Program-made: the position numbers and the translations under genes
The notes under the pieces: model-generated
What the model was told of the DNA's origin: nothing
The model's input: only the letters and a program-made list of their open reading frames with translations
Database searches by the model: none
Origin: Tranzscheliella williamsii
Lineage: Eukaryota > Basidiomycota > Ustilaginomycetes > Ustilaginales > Ustilaginaceae
Length of the DNA stretch: 64,000 nt
Direction: 5' to 3'
Assembly (NCBI GenBank): GCA_023212725.1
Contig: JALBYF010000040.1
Coordinates: forward strand, 62,001 to 126,000
Shown here: positions 19,054 to 30,512 of the stretch, piece after piece
Layout: every line of letters begins with the position of its first letter
Position numbering within the stretch: the stretch's first letter is position 1

Positions 19054-22000
19054 TCAGTCTGACTTCGGCGGCGCTGCTCCCGGAGGCAAGTTGCTGCTTC
19101 GGCTGCTTCCCATTACGGGCGATGCCGACGGATGCGGCATTTGAGAGGTGCGCCGCGTCCCGCGCTGCACTTGACGAACACCTTGTGCAGTGGCGACTGG
19201 TCCATCATCTACCAGACTGAATCCTCGCATCGCCGGTCGATCTTGCGGCGACATGGTCAAGGCGGATGGGGCGTGGCTGGGCGACATGGACGGATCAGTT
19301 TCGGGCTCTGCACTGTAAGCCTGCGTAGGGTGGCTAGACTCGTTCACCCCCGGATAGTGCTGTTCAGTCGAGATGCTTCCGCGCCGCACGACTCCTTCCG
19401 AACCTGTATAGCGCTGAGCTTCCGGATCTGGCGAGCTAGATACGGAGCTCATCATCGGCCTCTTTTCGTCGTCAGTGATATACGTATGTGGATAGGCTTC
19501 GTAGGTCCCCCCTTGCGGCTGTGGAGGAGCTCGTGCAGAGCCATGTGACCCTGGGAAGGCCGAAGAGCCACCCAGCGCTGGATGCGTCGAATTGTGCGGC
19601 AGCGCGCCCGGAGACGTGGCCCTTGGGCGCGGGACCACAACGGTTCCTGGTGGCGAATTTCCGCTTCGCTGCTTGGCATCTGTAGCCAGAGGCGCAGGAA
19701 GCTCCAACAAAGGTACTGAGTCGAGCCGAGCACGAGCACCCGATGCACTCTTTGTGTGGCCGAATTCAGAGGTATCTGGCCCAGTCTGTGAAGCCGAGGA
19801 CGAAATCGTGTTTGGTACCGCTCTGCCGAACTGATCGTGTTGGCCGGAAGGATTGGACTGGAATGTGTCAGAAGAAACGACCGAGTATCGTGTGCTGCCC
19901 GACCTTTCGGGTGATCCAGTGCGCTGGACGACGTCGTAGGTCGAATCCCTAGAGTGGGTGCCAGACTTCCAACGACGCTCGCGTTCGAATTCAGCCCATC
20001 GCTTCATGACAATGTGCGAAGGGTCGAATTTGCCATCGGCATCGCCATGGTTCTCCTTCTTGTTTTCACCCTGGACTACACGGGTGGCGCCCCAAGAAAA
20101 GTCGTCCATGTGCCAGTAGGCGTAAAGTGGGAAGACAAAGTTCCAGATTGGAAGTGAAAGCAAGTAGATCAGCATCCATCCGACGTAGGCGATCTTGCGC
20201 GACGTCACGACAATCAGAATACCCGGAAGACCCAAGATAAGAGCCAGCAAGATAAGCGGGATCGTAGGCGTGGGTCCTGGCAGGAAAGCCTGCACAATGA
20301 CGTAAAGTGTGAAGGCAATAGCGGCAGGAAGGACCAGAGTACCAGCGAGCTCCATAAAAATGACAAAGCGCATCGAGAAGCAGAAAGTGCCACAAAGGTC
20401 ATTGACCAAGACCAGCTCGAAAAGGTTATGAACCGTTGAGTTGATCCATCTCCGCCGCTGCGACAACAGGATTCGGAAGGTGTCTGGCACGATTGTCTTG
20501 CAGACCGCTTGCGGAACAAACATCATTTTTCGCTTGGGGAATGTCTTGAGCATAAGCGTTGTTAGATATCGGTCTTCACCAAGTAGCAAGAGGTTCTTCT
20601 TGTGCAAAGTGTCCACAACGTTTTCTGAGTAGTGTTCGACAATGTCCGGATTGGCCAAAATGGGAACCCAGTAGCCGTGAGGACCTTTAGGTGCCTTGAT
20701 TCGGTAAGCGCTAAAGCATCCTGGCAAACAGGTGACACCGCCGAAGCAGGCCTCGAAAGCCTTGGTCTGGTGATGCGAAATGTAATATTCGAACACTTGT
20801 ATCATGGTCACCCAAGTCTCGGCCTTGTTGGCAATTTTTGTCTCGCCACATAGACCCATGATCTCTGGATCTTCGACCATGCAGGCGACCATTCGGGAGA
20901 GCGAATCCGGGAAGACTTTGGTGTCGGCGTCGACACAAAGCACTATTTCGTAGTTGTCCGGCGAGACGCCTGTTACGCGCCAAATGCTGTTGAAGAATTC
21001 ATACTCAAAGGTAGTCATGCGCTCGTCGAACATGACCTTCTGCATGAAGGCCATGAGCAATACCTGCGAATCTCGCTTGCCGCGGTTTCCAGGCTTGGCG
21101 CTGTCGGCTTCCATAGGGGTTCCACATTTAGCGACAAGGATCATGGGTACTCGCTGCTGCTTGGACCTTTCGACGGTTTCATCATCATAATCGTAGAAAC
21201 CAGCATAGATCTTGCACATGTTGTGTCGCTTGTATCCATCAGCGATTGCGACGTACGAGTTCCCCTCGACCTCTTCGGGGGGAATGACATGATCCTTCAT
21301 CATTGAAAGGCAGATATCAGGAGTCGAAATATCAGAACCGGCACCCTTGACTATACCATCGGCGATAACCAGCAGTAGCTTGTGGCTGTTAGGGTAATCG
21401 GTGGTAGCGAGACTGTCGAGAGTCGTACGGAGACCTTCGAAAGACTCGGAGTATGCGGTGACGAGACAAATGGAATGAGCCAGCTGGAATCCAAAAGGTC
21501 GGTGGTCTGGGCCGGGTTGAGGGACGATGTTGGTGAGAGGGAACGGACAGATAGCCATCGAACCCTCCCCAGGGCTGCCAGAGAACGATGAGCGACGCGA
21601 ATGATCTTTGGGTGCCAAGGAAGCCGAACTTCGGGCACCGGTAATTGAAGGGGAACCAGGAGGGGAGCCGCCGAGGGGCGAGGTAACGCCGAGTCGACCG
21701 CCACGCGTCATTCGCTTCTCGTTCAAGGGCATGGCGCGCGCACCACTCTTCATGCTGAGCGGGTCCGCAATGGAGAATCGGCTCTGGGTTGGCAGGAAGG
21801 ATTTGTGCTTTCGCGCGTTGGGACGGTAGCCGGCAGGAGCAGGCCTGTAGATATCATCAGACCACTGTTCAATTTCGGCGGCGCGCTTCATTCGCTGCTC
21901 GTACGTCTCATTAGCGTAATTGCCCAAACGCCACGAGATGAACCAACCAAACATGACGGCCATCAAGAACTTGATGGCAACAACACCAATAATGAAGACG

Positions 22001-23838
22001 AGAGACAGATAGAGTTCGACTTCGGACGCAACGCAGCCGATGGTTTCCGAGTCGATGAAACCAATTCGAGTGATCTGCTCAAGACAGGCGAATTCATCGT
22101 CCAGCTGCTGCCGCATGACAGCGGCAGTAACATCGCGCCCTGCCCACTCGTCGTTGCGCCTCTTGAGGACGTTAAACAAGTCCGGATATGTGAGTGTAGT
22201 CGTAAGGTTGTTCAGCCGTTGCAAGTCGAGAACAGCGCCCCGGTATACAACTAGGTTTCGAGACGCATCGGTAATGTTATTCCACTGAAGCGAGACTTGT
22301 CCTCGTTTTCGAACAAGGTTGTTATTTGGGATGCCGCCATTGTTCATCTGGTTGACCAGGTCTTGACGGTCGTTATGGCACATAGTGTTATTGCTATAAC
22401 CTGTTGTTCCGTCCTGCCGAATCAAGGCGCAGTCGAAGTACCTGGGTGGCTGACCTCCGCCGGCGCTTTCGGTGATCAAGTTAGTACACGCTCCACCGAT
22501 TTGCTGGAAGAGTAGACTGCCATCCTGACCACCAGAGGACCATGGCTCGGAATAAACCGGGTTCGTGTGGTTGTAGATGGTGTTAGCACCAAAGGGTCCG
22601 ACCTGTGGGTGGATGAAATTATCAAGACTATAGTCATAACCGTTGAAAGACATGGATCCCACATCGAGCGTTCCAAGGTTGTAACGGTCGGGAGGTTGGC
22701 CGCAGACAGCCTGTGTGAAACCGAAGGTCAGGAAGCCTACAGCAGTCATGCAGAGGGCAATGATGCTGATAAGACCCATTTTTTCGCGCCAAGCTCGCTG
22801 CTGTTCTGGCGTTCGGATACCGAAGATGCGCAAGAAGGGGCCGGGGCAGCAAATGGTGAGTACGTAACAGTAGATCATCCAGGCGCCAACAGGGCCTGGG
22901 GCAATCTTTGAACTCTTTCCCTCGCCGAGGTCTCGGGGCACTTCTTTCGAGAATCTGTCGGATTTCGACCTATTGCGTTTGAGCGAAACTCCACGCTTCA
23001 GTACATTGATGCCGGTCTCCACCTGGTCTTCGTCTCTGCCCAAAATTGACTTGCCTCGTCGTAGGGGCGGAGCACGACCGAGACCACCGGGCGGCAAATT
23101 GGACGGGCCCGTGACACCGAGGCCGCTTAGACCGCCTCCTGGACCAACAATGCCGGCAATGCCAGAGCCGTGAGGGGCAGCTCCATGTTGGGGCATATGG
23201 CCGGTTGTCGAGGGCATGTAACCTACTCTATTCCCAGAACCAGTGACCACATCCATGTGCGCAGCATGGTTTCGATAGTACCACTGTCGGTGATTCGGGT
23301 CCATGCGTTCTCGGTCTGGTCGGACCAGAGACTTTTTCCGTCGAAAGTTGGCATTGTGGGCGGAGAAACCAGACTCAGGATCGAGTGTATTCATCTGGTT
23401 CAACGCTGTGCTGCTGCTGTTCGGGTCGTGAAGACCGCGTTTGTCATCGCTATACGAATTGACTGACTCTCGAGAAGGGCCAGAACGGGAAGGAACTTGT
23501 CGCTGTGGCTCCTGGAAAGAGATTCCCGGGGGCCTTGCTGGTCCCGAAGAGGGACGACTGACATACGCCTCATGGCTTCCGCCCGGACCGGGAAAGGCTC
23601 CTGAGTTCAAGTGAGGCTGTTGACCAAACGATTGTGCATGCGTTTGTTGGGTGGGCTGGTGCTGGTACTGCTGGGGAACAGGTTGTTGCGATTGCTGTTC
23701 GTATTGTGGACGCATGTGCTGCTGTTGAGCCGGAGATGTCCCAGGGATAGTCAGAGGCGGAAGTGAGGGAAGGCCGTGAGATCGGGCAGACCTTTGGTCA
23801 TACTGCCCATCGTTGTAGGAGGGATCAAAGGGATTCAT
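19054..23838 (-). CDS. Chitin synthase, class IV (Chs3-like)
   Basis: Intronless, 1594 aa, ATG at 23838. A plasma-membrane processive glycosyltransferase that makes chitin from UDP-GlcNAc. Residues 1-320 are Gln/Pro/Ser/Gly-rich and disordered. Two membrane segments follow (about 325-390), then an extracellular or lumenal loop and another pair of segments (about 615-645). The catalytic GT2 domain has 'CVDADTKVFPDS' near residue 970, 'LLGEDRYLTTLMLK' near 1085 and 'QRRRW' at 1127-1131 followed by 'INSTVHNLFEL', the class IV wording shared with yeast Chs3. Several C-terminal membrane helices and 'DDFSWGATR' follow. A long Ser/Pro-rich tail (about 1300-1594) is not conserved. There is no myosin motor, so it is not class V or VII. 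Smuts have more than one class IV enzyme (Chs5 and Chs7 in U. maydis); I cannot choose between them. Confidence 0.94.
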   Translation of the reverse strand: MNPFDPSYNDGQYDQRSARSHGLPSLPPLTIPGTSPAQQQHMRPQYEQQSQQPVPQQYQHQPTQQTHAQSFGQQPHLNSGAFPGPGGSHEAYVSRPSSGPARPPGISFQEPQRQVPSRSGPSRESVNSYSDDKRGLHDPNSSSTALNQMNTLDPESGFSAHNANFRRKKSLVRPDRERMDPNHRQWYYRNHAAHMDVVTGSGNRVGYMPSTTGHMPQHGAAPHGSGIAGIVGPGGGLSGLGVTGPSNLPPGGLGRAPPLRRGKSILGRDEDQVETGINVLKRGVSLKRNRSKSDRFSKEVPRDLGEGKSSKIAPGPVGAWMIYCYVLTICCPGPFLRIFGIRTPEQQRAWREKMGLISIIALCMTAVGFLTFGFTQAVCGQPPDRYNLGTLDVGSMSFNGYDYSLDNFIHPQVGPFGANTIYNHTNPVYSEPWSSGGQDGSLLFQQIGGACTNLITESAGGGQPPRYFDCALIRQDGTTGYSNNTMCHNDRQDLVNQMNNGGIPNNNLVRKRGQVSLQWNNITDASRNLVVYRGAVLDLQRLNNLTTTLTYPDLFNVLKRRNDEWAGRDVTAAVMRQQLDDEFACLEQITRIGFIDSETIGCVASEVELYLSLVFIIGVVAIKFLMAVMFGWFISWRLGNYANETYEQRMKRAAEIEQWSDDIYRPAPAGYRPNARKHKSFLPTQSRFSIADPLSMKSGARAMPLNEKRMTRGGRLGVTSPLGGSPPGSPSITGARSSASLAPKDHSRRSSFSGSPGEGSMAICPFPLTNIVPQPGPDHRPFGFQLAHSICLVTAYSESFEGLRTTLDSLATTDYPNSHKLLLVIADGIVKGAGSDISTPDICLSMMKDHVIPPEEVEGNSYVAIADGYKRHNMCKIYAGFYDYDDETVERSKQQRVPMILVAKCGTPMEADSAKPGNRGKRDSQVLLMAFMQKVMFDERMTTFEYEFFNSIWRVTGVSPDNYEIVLCVDADTKVFPDSLSRMVACMVEDPEIMGLCGETKIANKAETWVTMIQVFEYYISHHQTKAFEACFGGVTCLPGCFSAYRIKAPKGPHGYWVPILANPDIVEHYSENVVDTLHKKNLLLLGEDRYLTTLMLKTFPKRKMMFVPQAVCKTIVPDTFRILLSQRRRWINSTVHNLFELVLVNDLCGTFCFSMRFVIFMELAGTLVLPAAIAFTLYVIVQAFLPGPTPTIPLILLALILGLPGILIVVTSRKIAYVGWMLIYLLSLPIWNFVFPLYAYWHMDDFSWGATRVVQGENKKENHGDADGKFDPSHIVMKRWAEFERERRWKSGTHSRDSTYDVVQRTGSPERSGSTRYSVVSSDTFQSNPSGQHDQFGRAVPNTISSSASQTGPDTSEFGHTKSASGARARLDSVPLLELPAPLATDAKQRSGNSPPGTVVVPRPRATSPGALPHNSTHPALGGSSAFPGSHGSARAPPQPQGGTYEAYPHTYITDDEKRPMMSSVSSSPDPEAQRYTGSEGVVRRGSISTEQHYPGVNESSHPTQAYSAEPETDPSMSPSHAPSALTMSPQDRPAMRGFSLVDDGPVATAQGVRQVQRGTRRTSQMPHPSASPVMGSSRSSNLPPGAAPPKSD

Positions 23839-26591
23839 TTTGTCTAATCTCGGAGGGAACTCTTAGTAGAGCCTTGAAGGCGTTGAAATGCTCCTCAAAT
23901 TGCGGATAGAATATCCGAGCTGAGGTGATGCGTAAGGTCGTTGGGATGGTGTGTGAACATGAAAGGGAATGATTGCTTGGCCGACCCGTCAGTGCGGTTG
24001 AAATCGAGTAAAAACCGAGCTCTAAGGTTGGCTTCAGCTGCGTTGTAGGCCTAGTTGTTACTTTCTGTTTGATGCCAAGTAGACGTGAGGTGGACACAAC
24101 TGAGGCGATCCCGAGGTCCCAATCTCGACGTAGCGCAAGGGTGGCGGATCCTACCGACGATCAGGAGCAGGGTATGTAGAGAGTCGGCGTAGATCGAGAT
24201 GGCACCAACAACAGTGAGAGGAAGTAATCAATGCAACGTTCGTAATCCAGCCAGGAGTTTCCAGCTCGGGCCTGCACAGCTTGTAACAGAAGCCAACTGG
24301 CCAAGTGACCGTTTCGGCTTTGGCTTGCAAAAATAGCTGAACCGACAACCAACGACCTAGGTGTTGACTGTGGTCAAAAGGCGCTGAATAACCGCCAAAC
24401 CCAAGTCGTGAACTGGACAGTAAGCTAGGAACAGTGCAGAGACAGCAAGCTGGATGGAGTGACAGGACGGGGAAGGATGGTGAAGAGAGTAAGCTAGAAT
24501 TGCCAAGGAGGGATGCGAAATGCACAGAGGCACGACGATGTCGAGCCAAGGTCCGAGGGGATCGAGACAACGAAAGCAAAGGGAACAAGAAAGGGGTACG
24601 TTTTCGTAATGATCGCTATGCCACATAATTCAAATTCGAGCAGCGTGGGTGGCTTAGATCGCTCGGGTGGAATTCTAACTGAACGGCAAACGAGGCGGCC
24701 TCAGCAGGGGTCTCACTTCGTAATCCTTCACTGCTTCTGTATACATGCAGGCACTTAGCTTGAGGCAGGGCCGGTCCACACATATACATCCAGCTGCACA
24801 ATTGAAAGGCCAAACCACTCACACTACTCAACTGGCAGCGGGAGATGGCAGCTGAGTTGGCCCCACATCTTCTCCGGTAATCCCATCTGCCCAAGCTACG
24901 ACGGCTTACCCTACTTATACCCACGGCGGTAGAGTACGGCAAGTACACAATCCTATGTATCACAAAGTGTGGTGAACGAATCTTTTCGCCGACAGCAAGC
25001 TGAAGCTGGTGTTGCATTCGGGATTGCCGGTGCATGTGCTCAGCAGGAGAGGCATGCGGCAGCATCCCCTACCATCTCAAGAAACTACAGACGGTTACAA
25101 GTATGCGACGATCGCCTGCCATGCAGGATATTATGCATCAGATCCCATCTTTGGTTTCAAACAGACAGCGTACCAGCCAACACTGCCGTTGTAGCGGCGG
25201 AGGATGTTTGTTTTGCGTTGTTGTTGTCATTCCACTTAGTATGGTGCTCGTTCCCTCTTCCAGACCTCATGCGTGCTGACCAGCGTGCCGACGCTGGATT
25301 CCGAAATTCGATCCCGCGAATTGATTACGTTGCGGCTAGTAAAAGCCGTATGAACGTACTGTATGGTTGAGGTTTATATACGGCTGCAGGCGCGAACCGA
25401 ATCTGTAGCCCGGCCTCCGCTTCTATTCTTGGTTTCGCTCGCATTGTGAACTACACGCAGGACTGGGTTCAAGTGGCTGTGAAAAACCTTGCACTTAGAA
25501 CTTTGCAAAGCTGCCTCGAGATGCTCGGCCTAAGCGTGCTCGTCGAGTGGAAGTCTGATCCTTTGCGACGCCGTACGGGCATATGAACATCTTGGTGTCG
25601 AACCATCCAGTGTCATTGCGGCAATGGCATGGATTACCCAGGGGGACCTGGAACAATCTTCCTCAAGGCGTCACCAGTGGCATGACGAAGTTTGCAAACA
25701 GCCGAGGGGGCTGAGGCCTGATTATGATGAGGAAGCGTTGCTTTGTCGGTTGCTTCCTGTAACTGCAACCGATCGTCACTAATTGATGCCGGTCTCGATC
25801 AGGCTGTGTGGATGTATGTGACCTTGTCTTGCGTGCGAATCCGCCTGGACAGTTACAGGCAATGCGTCTCGACTGGTGGTAACCCTCGCAGCTGGCAAAA
25901 AGTCGCTCGAGTCGTCGGGAGAAGGCAAGTCACGCTGTAATGCTTATCGACCGCACCAAGGAACCGCAAGGTTGTTGCTATGCCGCACTCACAAAAGCAT
26001 GATGTCGTTGTCAACAAAATTGATTTTGCACCGGCCATGCGCATGAGCAGCAAGCCCTTACCCTTGCCGGTGCTGATACTCCGACGATTTCTGAATGTAT
26101 TCGTGATTGAAGTGACCTGGCAGCGCGTTACCAGGTTCGGTAACGGTTCTAGAAATGTGGAAGGTCATCAAAAGAAAGCTGAGCACAACTCTCGGACTTG
26201 CCTTGTCTTGCCGCGTCAAGTCCGACTTTTGCGACCTCTTCGGTGTATCTCTCATCCGCCTTTGGATGTCATACTGTGCTGGGAGCGCTTCATGCTGTGA
26301 AGCAAACCTTATTTTTTTTCTCGCTCACGGAGTAGGCTGAAGCGGCAATGGGTGAGCTCCATCCAAGCAATGTCCACAAGAGCCGCGATGGGACGTGATG
26401 CCGCATTGAAGAACCGCGCCAAGCACCAAAAGATCTGAGTACCGCAGACTTTATGTAGAAGACTCCGTGTAGAAGTCTTTGAAGTGCCAGAGGTAGCTAA
26501 GAGAAACAATTCACAATTGCAAGGGTGTAAGGTGCGAGCAAAGTGGCCGCCGCGATGTATTCGACAGTGGAACAAGTACAGGCCAGGGATC
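23839..26591. other. Long chitin synthase upstream region and CCT4 3' flank
   Basis: About 2.75 kb without a supportable gene. On the minus strand 24600-24360 is C/T-rich, as expected of a leader or promoter of the chitin synthase gene. The middle (24.6-26.3 kb) has only short frames without coding character. No tRNA boxes or repeats noticed. Confidence 0.5.
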
Positions 26592-28274
26592 TTAGCGTGA
26601 GAGGTGGTAGTCATCGATTCGCAAAAGTAATGAGACGGTTTCCGTGGCCAGCTCGATGGCACTGGTGTTGACGAGCAAGGGCTGAAGCACGTTCTCTTCC
26701 AGGATGTTGGTAATCTGTCCCTTGCGCACATTGATGCCCGCTGTCCTCTCGCCCAGGGCATGTCGATTGCGGAGCTCGGTGACGATGCTGATGGGGTTGA
26801 GACCTGCATTCTCTGCCAGGGTTGTAGGAATGACCTCGAGTGCCTCTGCATAGGCTTGGAAACAGTAGGCCTCCATCCCCTTGAGCGTCTGCGAATACTG
26901 TGACAAGAGCCGAGAAACATGCACTTCAGGCGCACCACCACCAGCAATCAGAGCCTTCTTCTTCACCAAACATCGCACTACACAGAGTGCATCGTGCAGA
27001 CTCCGCTCGCTTTCCTCTAGCACGAGCGAGTTGGCTCCGGTGCAGAGGATGCTGACCGTCTTGCCCATATTCTTGATGCCGGTGATTTTAACCACTCGAG
27101 CACCGCTCTGCTGAACTTCGTCCACAAGATCAGCTGAGGCGAGCTTGTCTTCGGTGAATGCTTCGATATCAGCGATCGGCTTGGCGCCCAGCGTCTTGGC
27201 GACAAAGTCAACCTCGTCACGTTCAACATCCTTGACGACAAGAATTTTCAGTTTGGCCAAGAAGTGCAGGGCGAGCTCGTTGACGGCGTCCCGCAAGATA
27301 GACTTCTGGATCAGCAATACGTTACAGCCCGTCTTCTTGATCTTCTTGCACATGTTGAGCAAGTATTGTCGCTCTTCTTTGAGAATCTTGTCCATCTGGC
27401 GGTAATCGTTGACGACGATCTGGTTGTCCATGTCAGGCTTCGGGCTGCTCAGCTGGAACTGGCAGACGGCAATCTTGGCCTTCTCCATCCTCGTGGGCCC
27501 GCCGCTTCCCGAAATTACGTTTTGACCAAGGACGAGGCCTTCGACCAGCTCGGTATCATCAATGGTGCCACCAACCTTTTTGATGATCCGGATATCGCGA
27601 AGATCCACGTTGTCGGTTTCGACACGAGGAGGGCGAGAGCCGGCTGCCACCTCAGGCGCCTTCACCTCGGTCTTCGGAGCGTTGACAGCTGCCGGCGTCA
27701 CAAGCCGCGTGACGGCATCGACAGCGATAGGAGCCAAGACAGAGGAGTATTGTGACACAATCTTGGAGTTCAAACTGGTGCTGGCGGCGCGGAGAAGCGA
27801 CTCGCGATCGTTCAGCTCGACCGGGGTAGAGATTTCCGTCAGGAATTCGACCGCCTTCGTAGCTGCCTTCTGAAACGACTCGGCGATGATGGTCGGGTGA
27901 ATGCCCTTGTTAAGCATCTTCTCTGCAGCACCCAACAAACTTCCAGCAACAACGACCACGGACGTCGTACCATCTCCTGCCTCGACATCCTGCGCTTGAG
28001 AAAGCTCAACCAGCATTCTTGCTGCGGGATGCATGACGGCCATGTGCTTGAGAATGGTAGCGCCGTCGTTGGTGATGACAACTTCGCCATTGGAGGTCTG
28101 GATCATCTTGTCCATGCCTTTGGGGCCTAGCGAGGTCCTGATCGCATCACTGACCGCCTTGGCAGCTGAGAGATTCGACCTCCTCACCTCATCAGGCTTA
28201 TCGGCATTTTTGAAAGCATTTTGTGTGGGTTTGCCGCGCGCTGCGGACGCGGAGAGAGGACCAGCAGTCGACAT
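26592..28274 (-). CDS. CCT4: T-complex protein 1 subunit delta (CCT4)
   Basis: Intronless, 560 aa, ATG at 28274. One of eight subunits of the cytosolic TRiC/CCT chaperonin that folds actin, tubulin and other proteins using ATP. Seen: '[13 protein letters not shown]' at about 46-58, '[10 protein letters not shown]' at 69-78, and the ATP-binding '[15 protein letters not shown]' with Asp101. '[15 protein letters not shown]' and '[12 protein letters not shown]' are the delta-subunit wording, and the apical domain contains '[22 protein letters not shown]'-type residues in two blocks. The late motif '[15 protein letters not shown]' carries the second catalytic region. Length is close to the family (about 530-540) with one Pro/Ala/Lys-rich insertion near residues 193-218. 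It is divergent from UFD1 with about 680 bases between the starts. Confidence 0.97.
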   Translation of the reverse strand: MSTAGPLSASAARGKPTQNAFKNADKPDEVRRSNLSAAKAVSDAIRTSLGPKGMDKMIQTSNGEVVITNDGATILKHMAVMHPAARMLVELSQAQDVEAGDGTTSVVVVAGSLLGAAEKMLNKGIHPTIIAESFQKAATKAVEFLTEISTPVELNDRESLLRAASTSLNSKIVSQYSSVLAPIAVDAVTRLVTPAAVNAPKTEVKAPEVAAGSRPPRVETDNVDLRDIRIIKKVGGTIDDTELVEGLVLGQNVISGSGGPTRMEKAKIAVCQFQLSSPKPDMDNQIVVNDYRQMDKILKEERQYLLNMCKKIKKTGCNVLLIQKSILRDAVNELALHFLAKLKILVVKDVERDEVDFVAKTLGAKPIADIEAFTEDKLASADLVDEVQQSGARVVKITGIKNMGKTVSILCTGANSLVLEESERSLHDALCVVRCLVKKKALIAGGGAPEVHVSRLLSQYSQTLKGMEAYCFQAYAEALEVIPTTLAENAGLNPISIVTELRNRHALGERTAGINVRKGQITNILEENVLQPLLVNTSAIELATETVSLLLRIDDYHLSR

Positions 28275-28950
28275 TTCGAAGCGACAAGGACAAAAGCCAA
28301 CAGCTGGATATCGAACAAACGTTTAGTGGAAGGCTTTGAAGGATGTTCGTGATGATGGTCTGATCGAGCTTAAAAGAATGTCAAAGGCATGTGTCGGTGT
28401 GTAACACTTCCAGAAAGAGTGCGCTGCGCTTTGATCAGACTGGAAGATTTGCAGACGCGCCTGCTGCCCTAAATGCCACTACTTTGTGTTGCTCCTCGCC
28501 ATAGACGAAGAACGGAGAAGAAGGAATTACAATTCCAGCGTGAGTAGGGTAAGTACGTCTGTGTTAAAGTCACCGTGAACCGTAGTGTGAGATCAGCGTG
28601 ATCTGAAAAACGGTATAAGCATAACGTAAGCAAAGCACGCCGCTGAGCCAGGCCGAGCTACGAGCCACGCAAGCTTCACGATTCGTACCCTCCACTTTGG
28701 CGCTCCGAAGGCACATCCACCTAAGTCGCTGGACCCCATATTCATCATCCTCCTAGTCGACTGATTCGTTGCACCACACCAGGGTGCATGTCACAAGGCC
28801 GCACCTGACCGCACAGCAAGGAAGTAATACCCAAAAGGACACTTAGTGCAGGTTGACTTCTCCTTGGTGCCGTCGAGGATTCACTCTCATAAGTGCTGAG
28901 GCATAAGGATCTATTTGCACAAGCGGGAAGAGAAAGAAGCGACTGCAACT
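28275..28950. other. Shared CCT4-UFD1 divergent promoter region
   Basis: About 680 bases between two outward-reading housekeeping genes. Nothing except leader-like sequence and short frames. Confidence 0.5.
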
Positions 28951-30322
28951 ATGGTGAGTGGTGGACTAACCTGCGGTTCCGCTTCAGTCTTTGTGAAGTA
29001 ACATATACTGACACCTCACCGCTCTTCTCTCTTGGCTGATCATACAGTTCTCCGGTATGGATGGCGACGGCTTTGCCGGCAATTTCCAGCGGTTCATGCA
29101 GGGTGGGATAGACCCGAGGTTTCCACGGCCACCTCGAGCTTATGATGAATATTTCAAGGCTTATAGCATGGCAATGCTTCCAGGCAAGGAAAGATTGAAC
29201 GTCAGCTATGGAGGCAAGATTATCATGCCGCCTTCAGCACTAGCGCACCTTACCAACCTTGACATCGAGTCGCCGTGGTTTTTCCAGCTGCGCACTGCCG
29301 GATCCGCAGAGATCAAGCAGACCCACGCCGGTGTGCTCGAGTTCATTGCTGATGAGGGCAACGTACATCTTCCGGCCTGGATGATGAGGACACTTGGACT
29401 TTCGGAGGGTGATCCGGTCCGTCTAACCGGTGCCACGCTGCCAAAGGGGAAGATGGTCAAGATACAACCTCAGACCGTGGACTTCCTAGAGATCAGTGAT
29501 CCCAAGGCCGTTCTCGAGCAAGCATTCAGAAATTTCTCCGCACTGACACCAGGAGATATAGTCGAGATCAGCTACAACTGTCTTACCTTCGAAATCCTTG
29601 TCATGGAAATCACCCCAAATGCTGAGGGTATCTCCATTATTGAGACCGATCTCGAGGTTGACTTTGCGCCTCCCAAAGGCTATGTGGAGCCAGCACCCAC
29701 GCCTCGCCCACCACCACCTACCATGGCTTCCAAGTTGAACATTGACAGTACCAGAGTGGACTCCATACCGCCGACTAGGACTTCCACGCCAGGCTCGATG
29801 ATGAGCGGCAGCGTTGCAGGCGGATCCGGCGCCGCGACCCCGGCAGGTCCTTTCGGGGGATCAGGCCAAACGCTAAGCGGGAAGAAGAACAAGGGGAAGA
29901 AGGAGCGTCAGATCGAGCAGCTGGACCAGTTCAGCATGATTCGACGCACTGACATGCCCCGTATCGTCACCAACGATACACAGCTAGAAGAGAAGAGGAT
30001 CCCAGCTGCACTCAATCTGCCTTTTGGCAAACTCTTCTTCGGCTACGACGTCATCCCTGTTGGTGGTAAGGAGAACAAGGCAGAGCCGACACCTACAGTG
30101 ACTTTCTCTGGTTCGGGCACTACGCTATCAGGGCGTGCGCCGAGGTCCAGAAAGCAGGAGGATACGGCCCAATCTCAACCGGCTGCATTCACGCTCGGCG
30201 GAGGTCCCGTCTTGGCAGACATCTCTCGCAGTGGTGGTAGCGGCTATGCGACTCCCTTGAGCTCCGCGGGTCAAAGCCTTAACGACCCGCAGCGCGATAT
30301 CATTGAGATCGACTCAGATTAA
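28951..30322 (+). CDS. UFD1: UFD1, ubiquitin-fusion degradation protein (Cdc48 cofactor)
   Basis: Two exons, join(28951..28953, 29048..30322), 425 aa. Exon 1 is just the ATG, directly followed by a GTGAGT donor. The 94-nt intron has a branch-like CTGAC and ends CATACAG. Splicing gives Met-Phe-Ser-Gly, matching the 'MFS' beginning of Ufd1 proteins; the next ATG (29057) would lose it. Ufd1 with Npl4 recruits ubiquitinated substrates to the Cdc48/p97 unfoldase. The N-terminal double-psi barrel is clear: 'KIIMPPSAL', 'LTNLDIESPWFFQL', 'HAGVLEFIADEGNVHLPAWM', 'GDPVRL' and 'VKIQPQTVDFLEI', then 'FSALTPGDIVEI'. The tail holds 'LPFGKLFFGYDV' and ends 'DIIEIDSD', which resembles a SUMO-interacting motif. 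It is convergent with the next minus-strand gene. Confidence 0.94.
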
Positions 30323-30512
30323 AATTTTCTCACTTGCACCTGGGATAAACCATCACGCAAGTGTTTCGATCTCTTCTTGTTCTTCATCGCAACTGCACAC
30401 TGGCAACATCTTGTACTTATACGCACCCGAACCGTTCATTGCAATTGCCGTATACACCCTCAAACACGCTGAGCTCTTCCACGCTAACCCCTGTTTGACA
30501 GTTGGTCAAGGC

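Noticed and set aside
26309..26947. 212-codon minus-strand frame
   Set aside because: Overlaps the CCT4 3' end in another frame.
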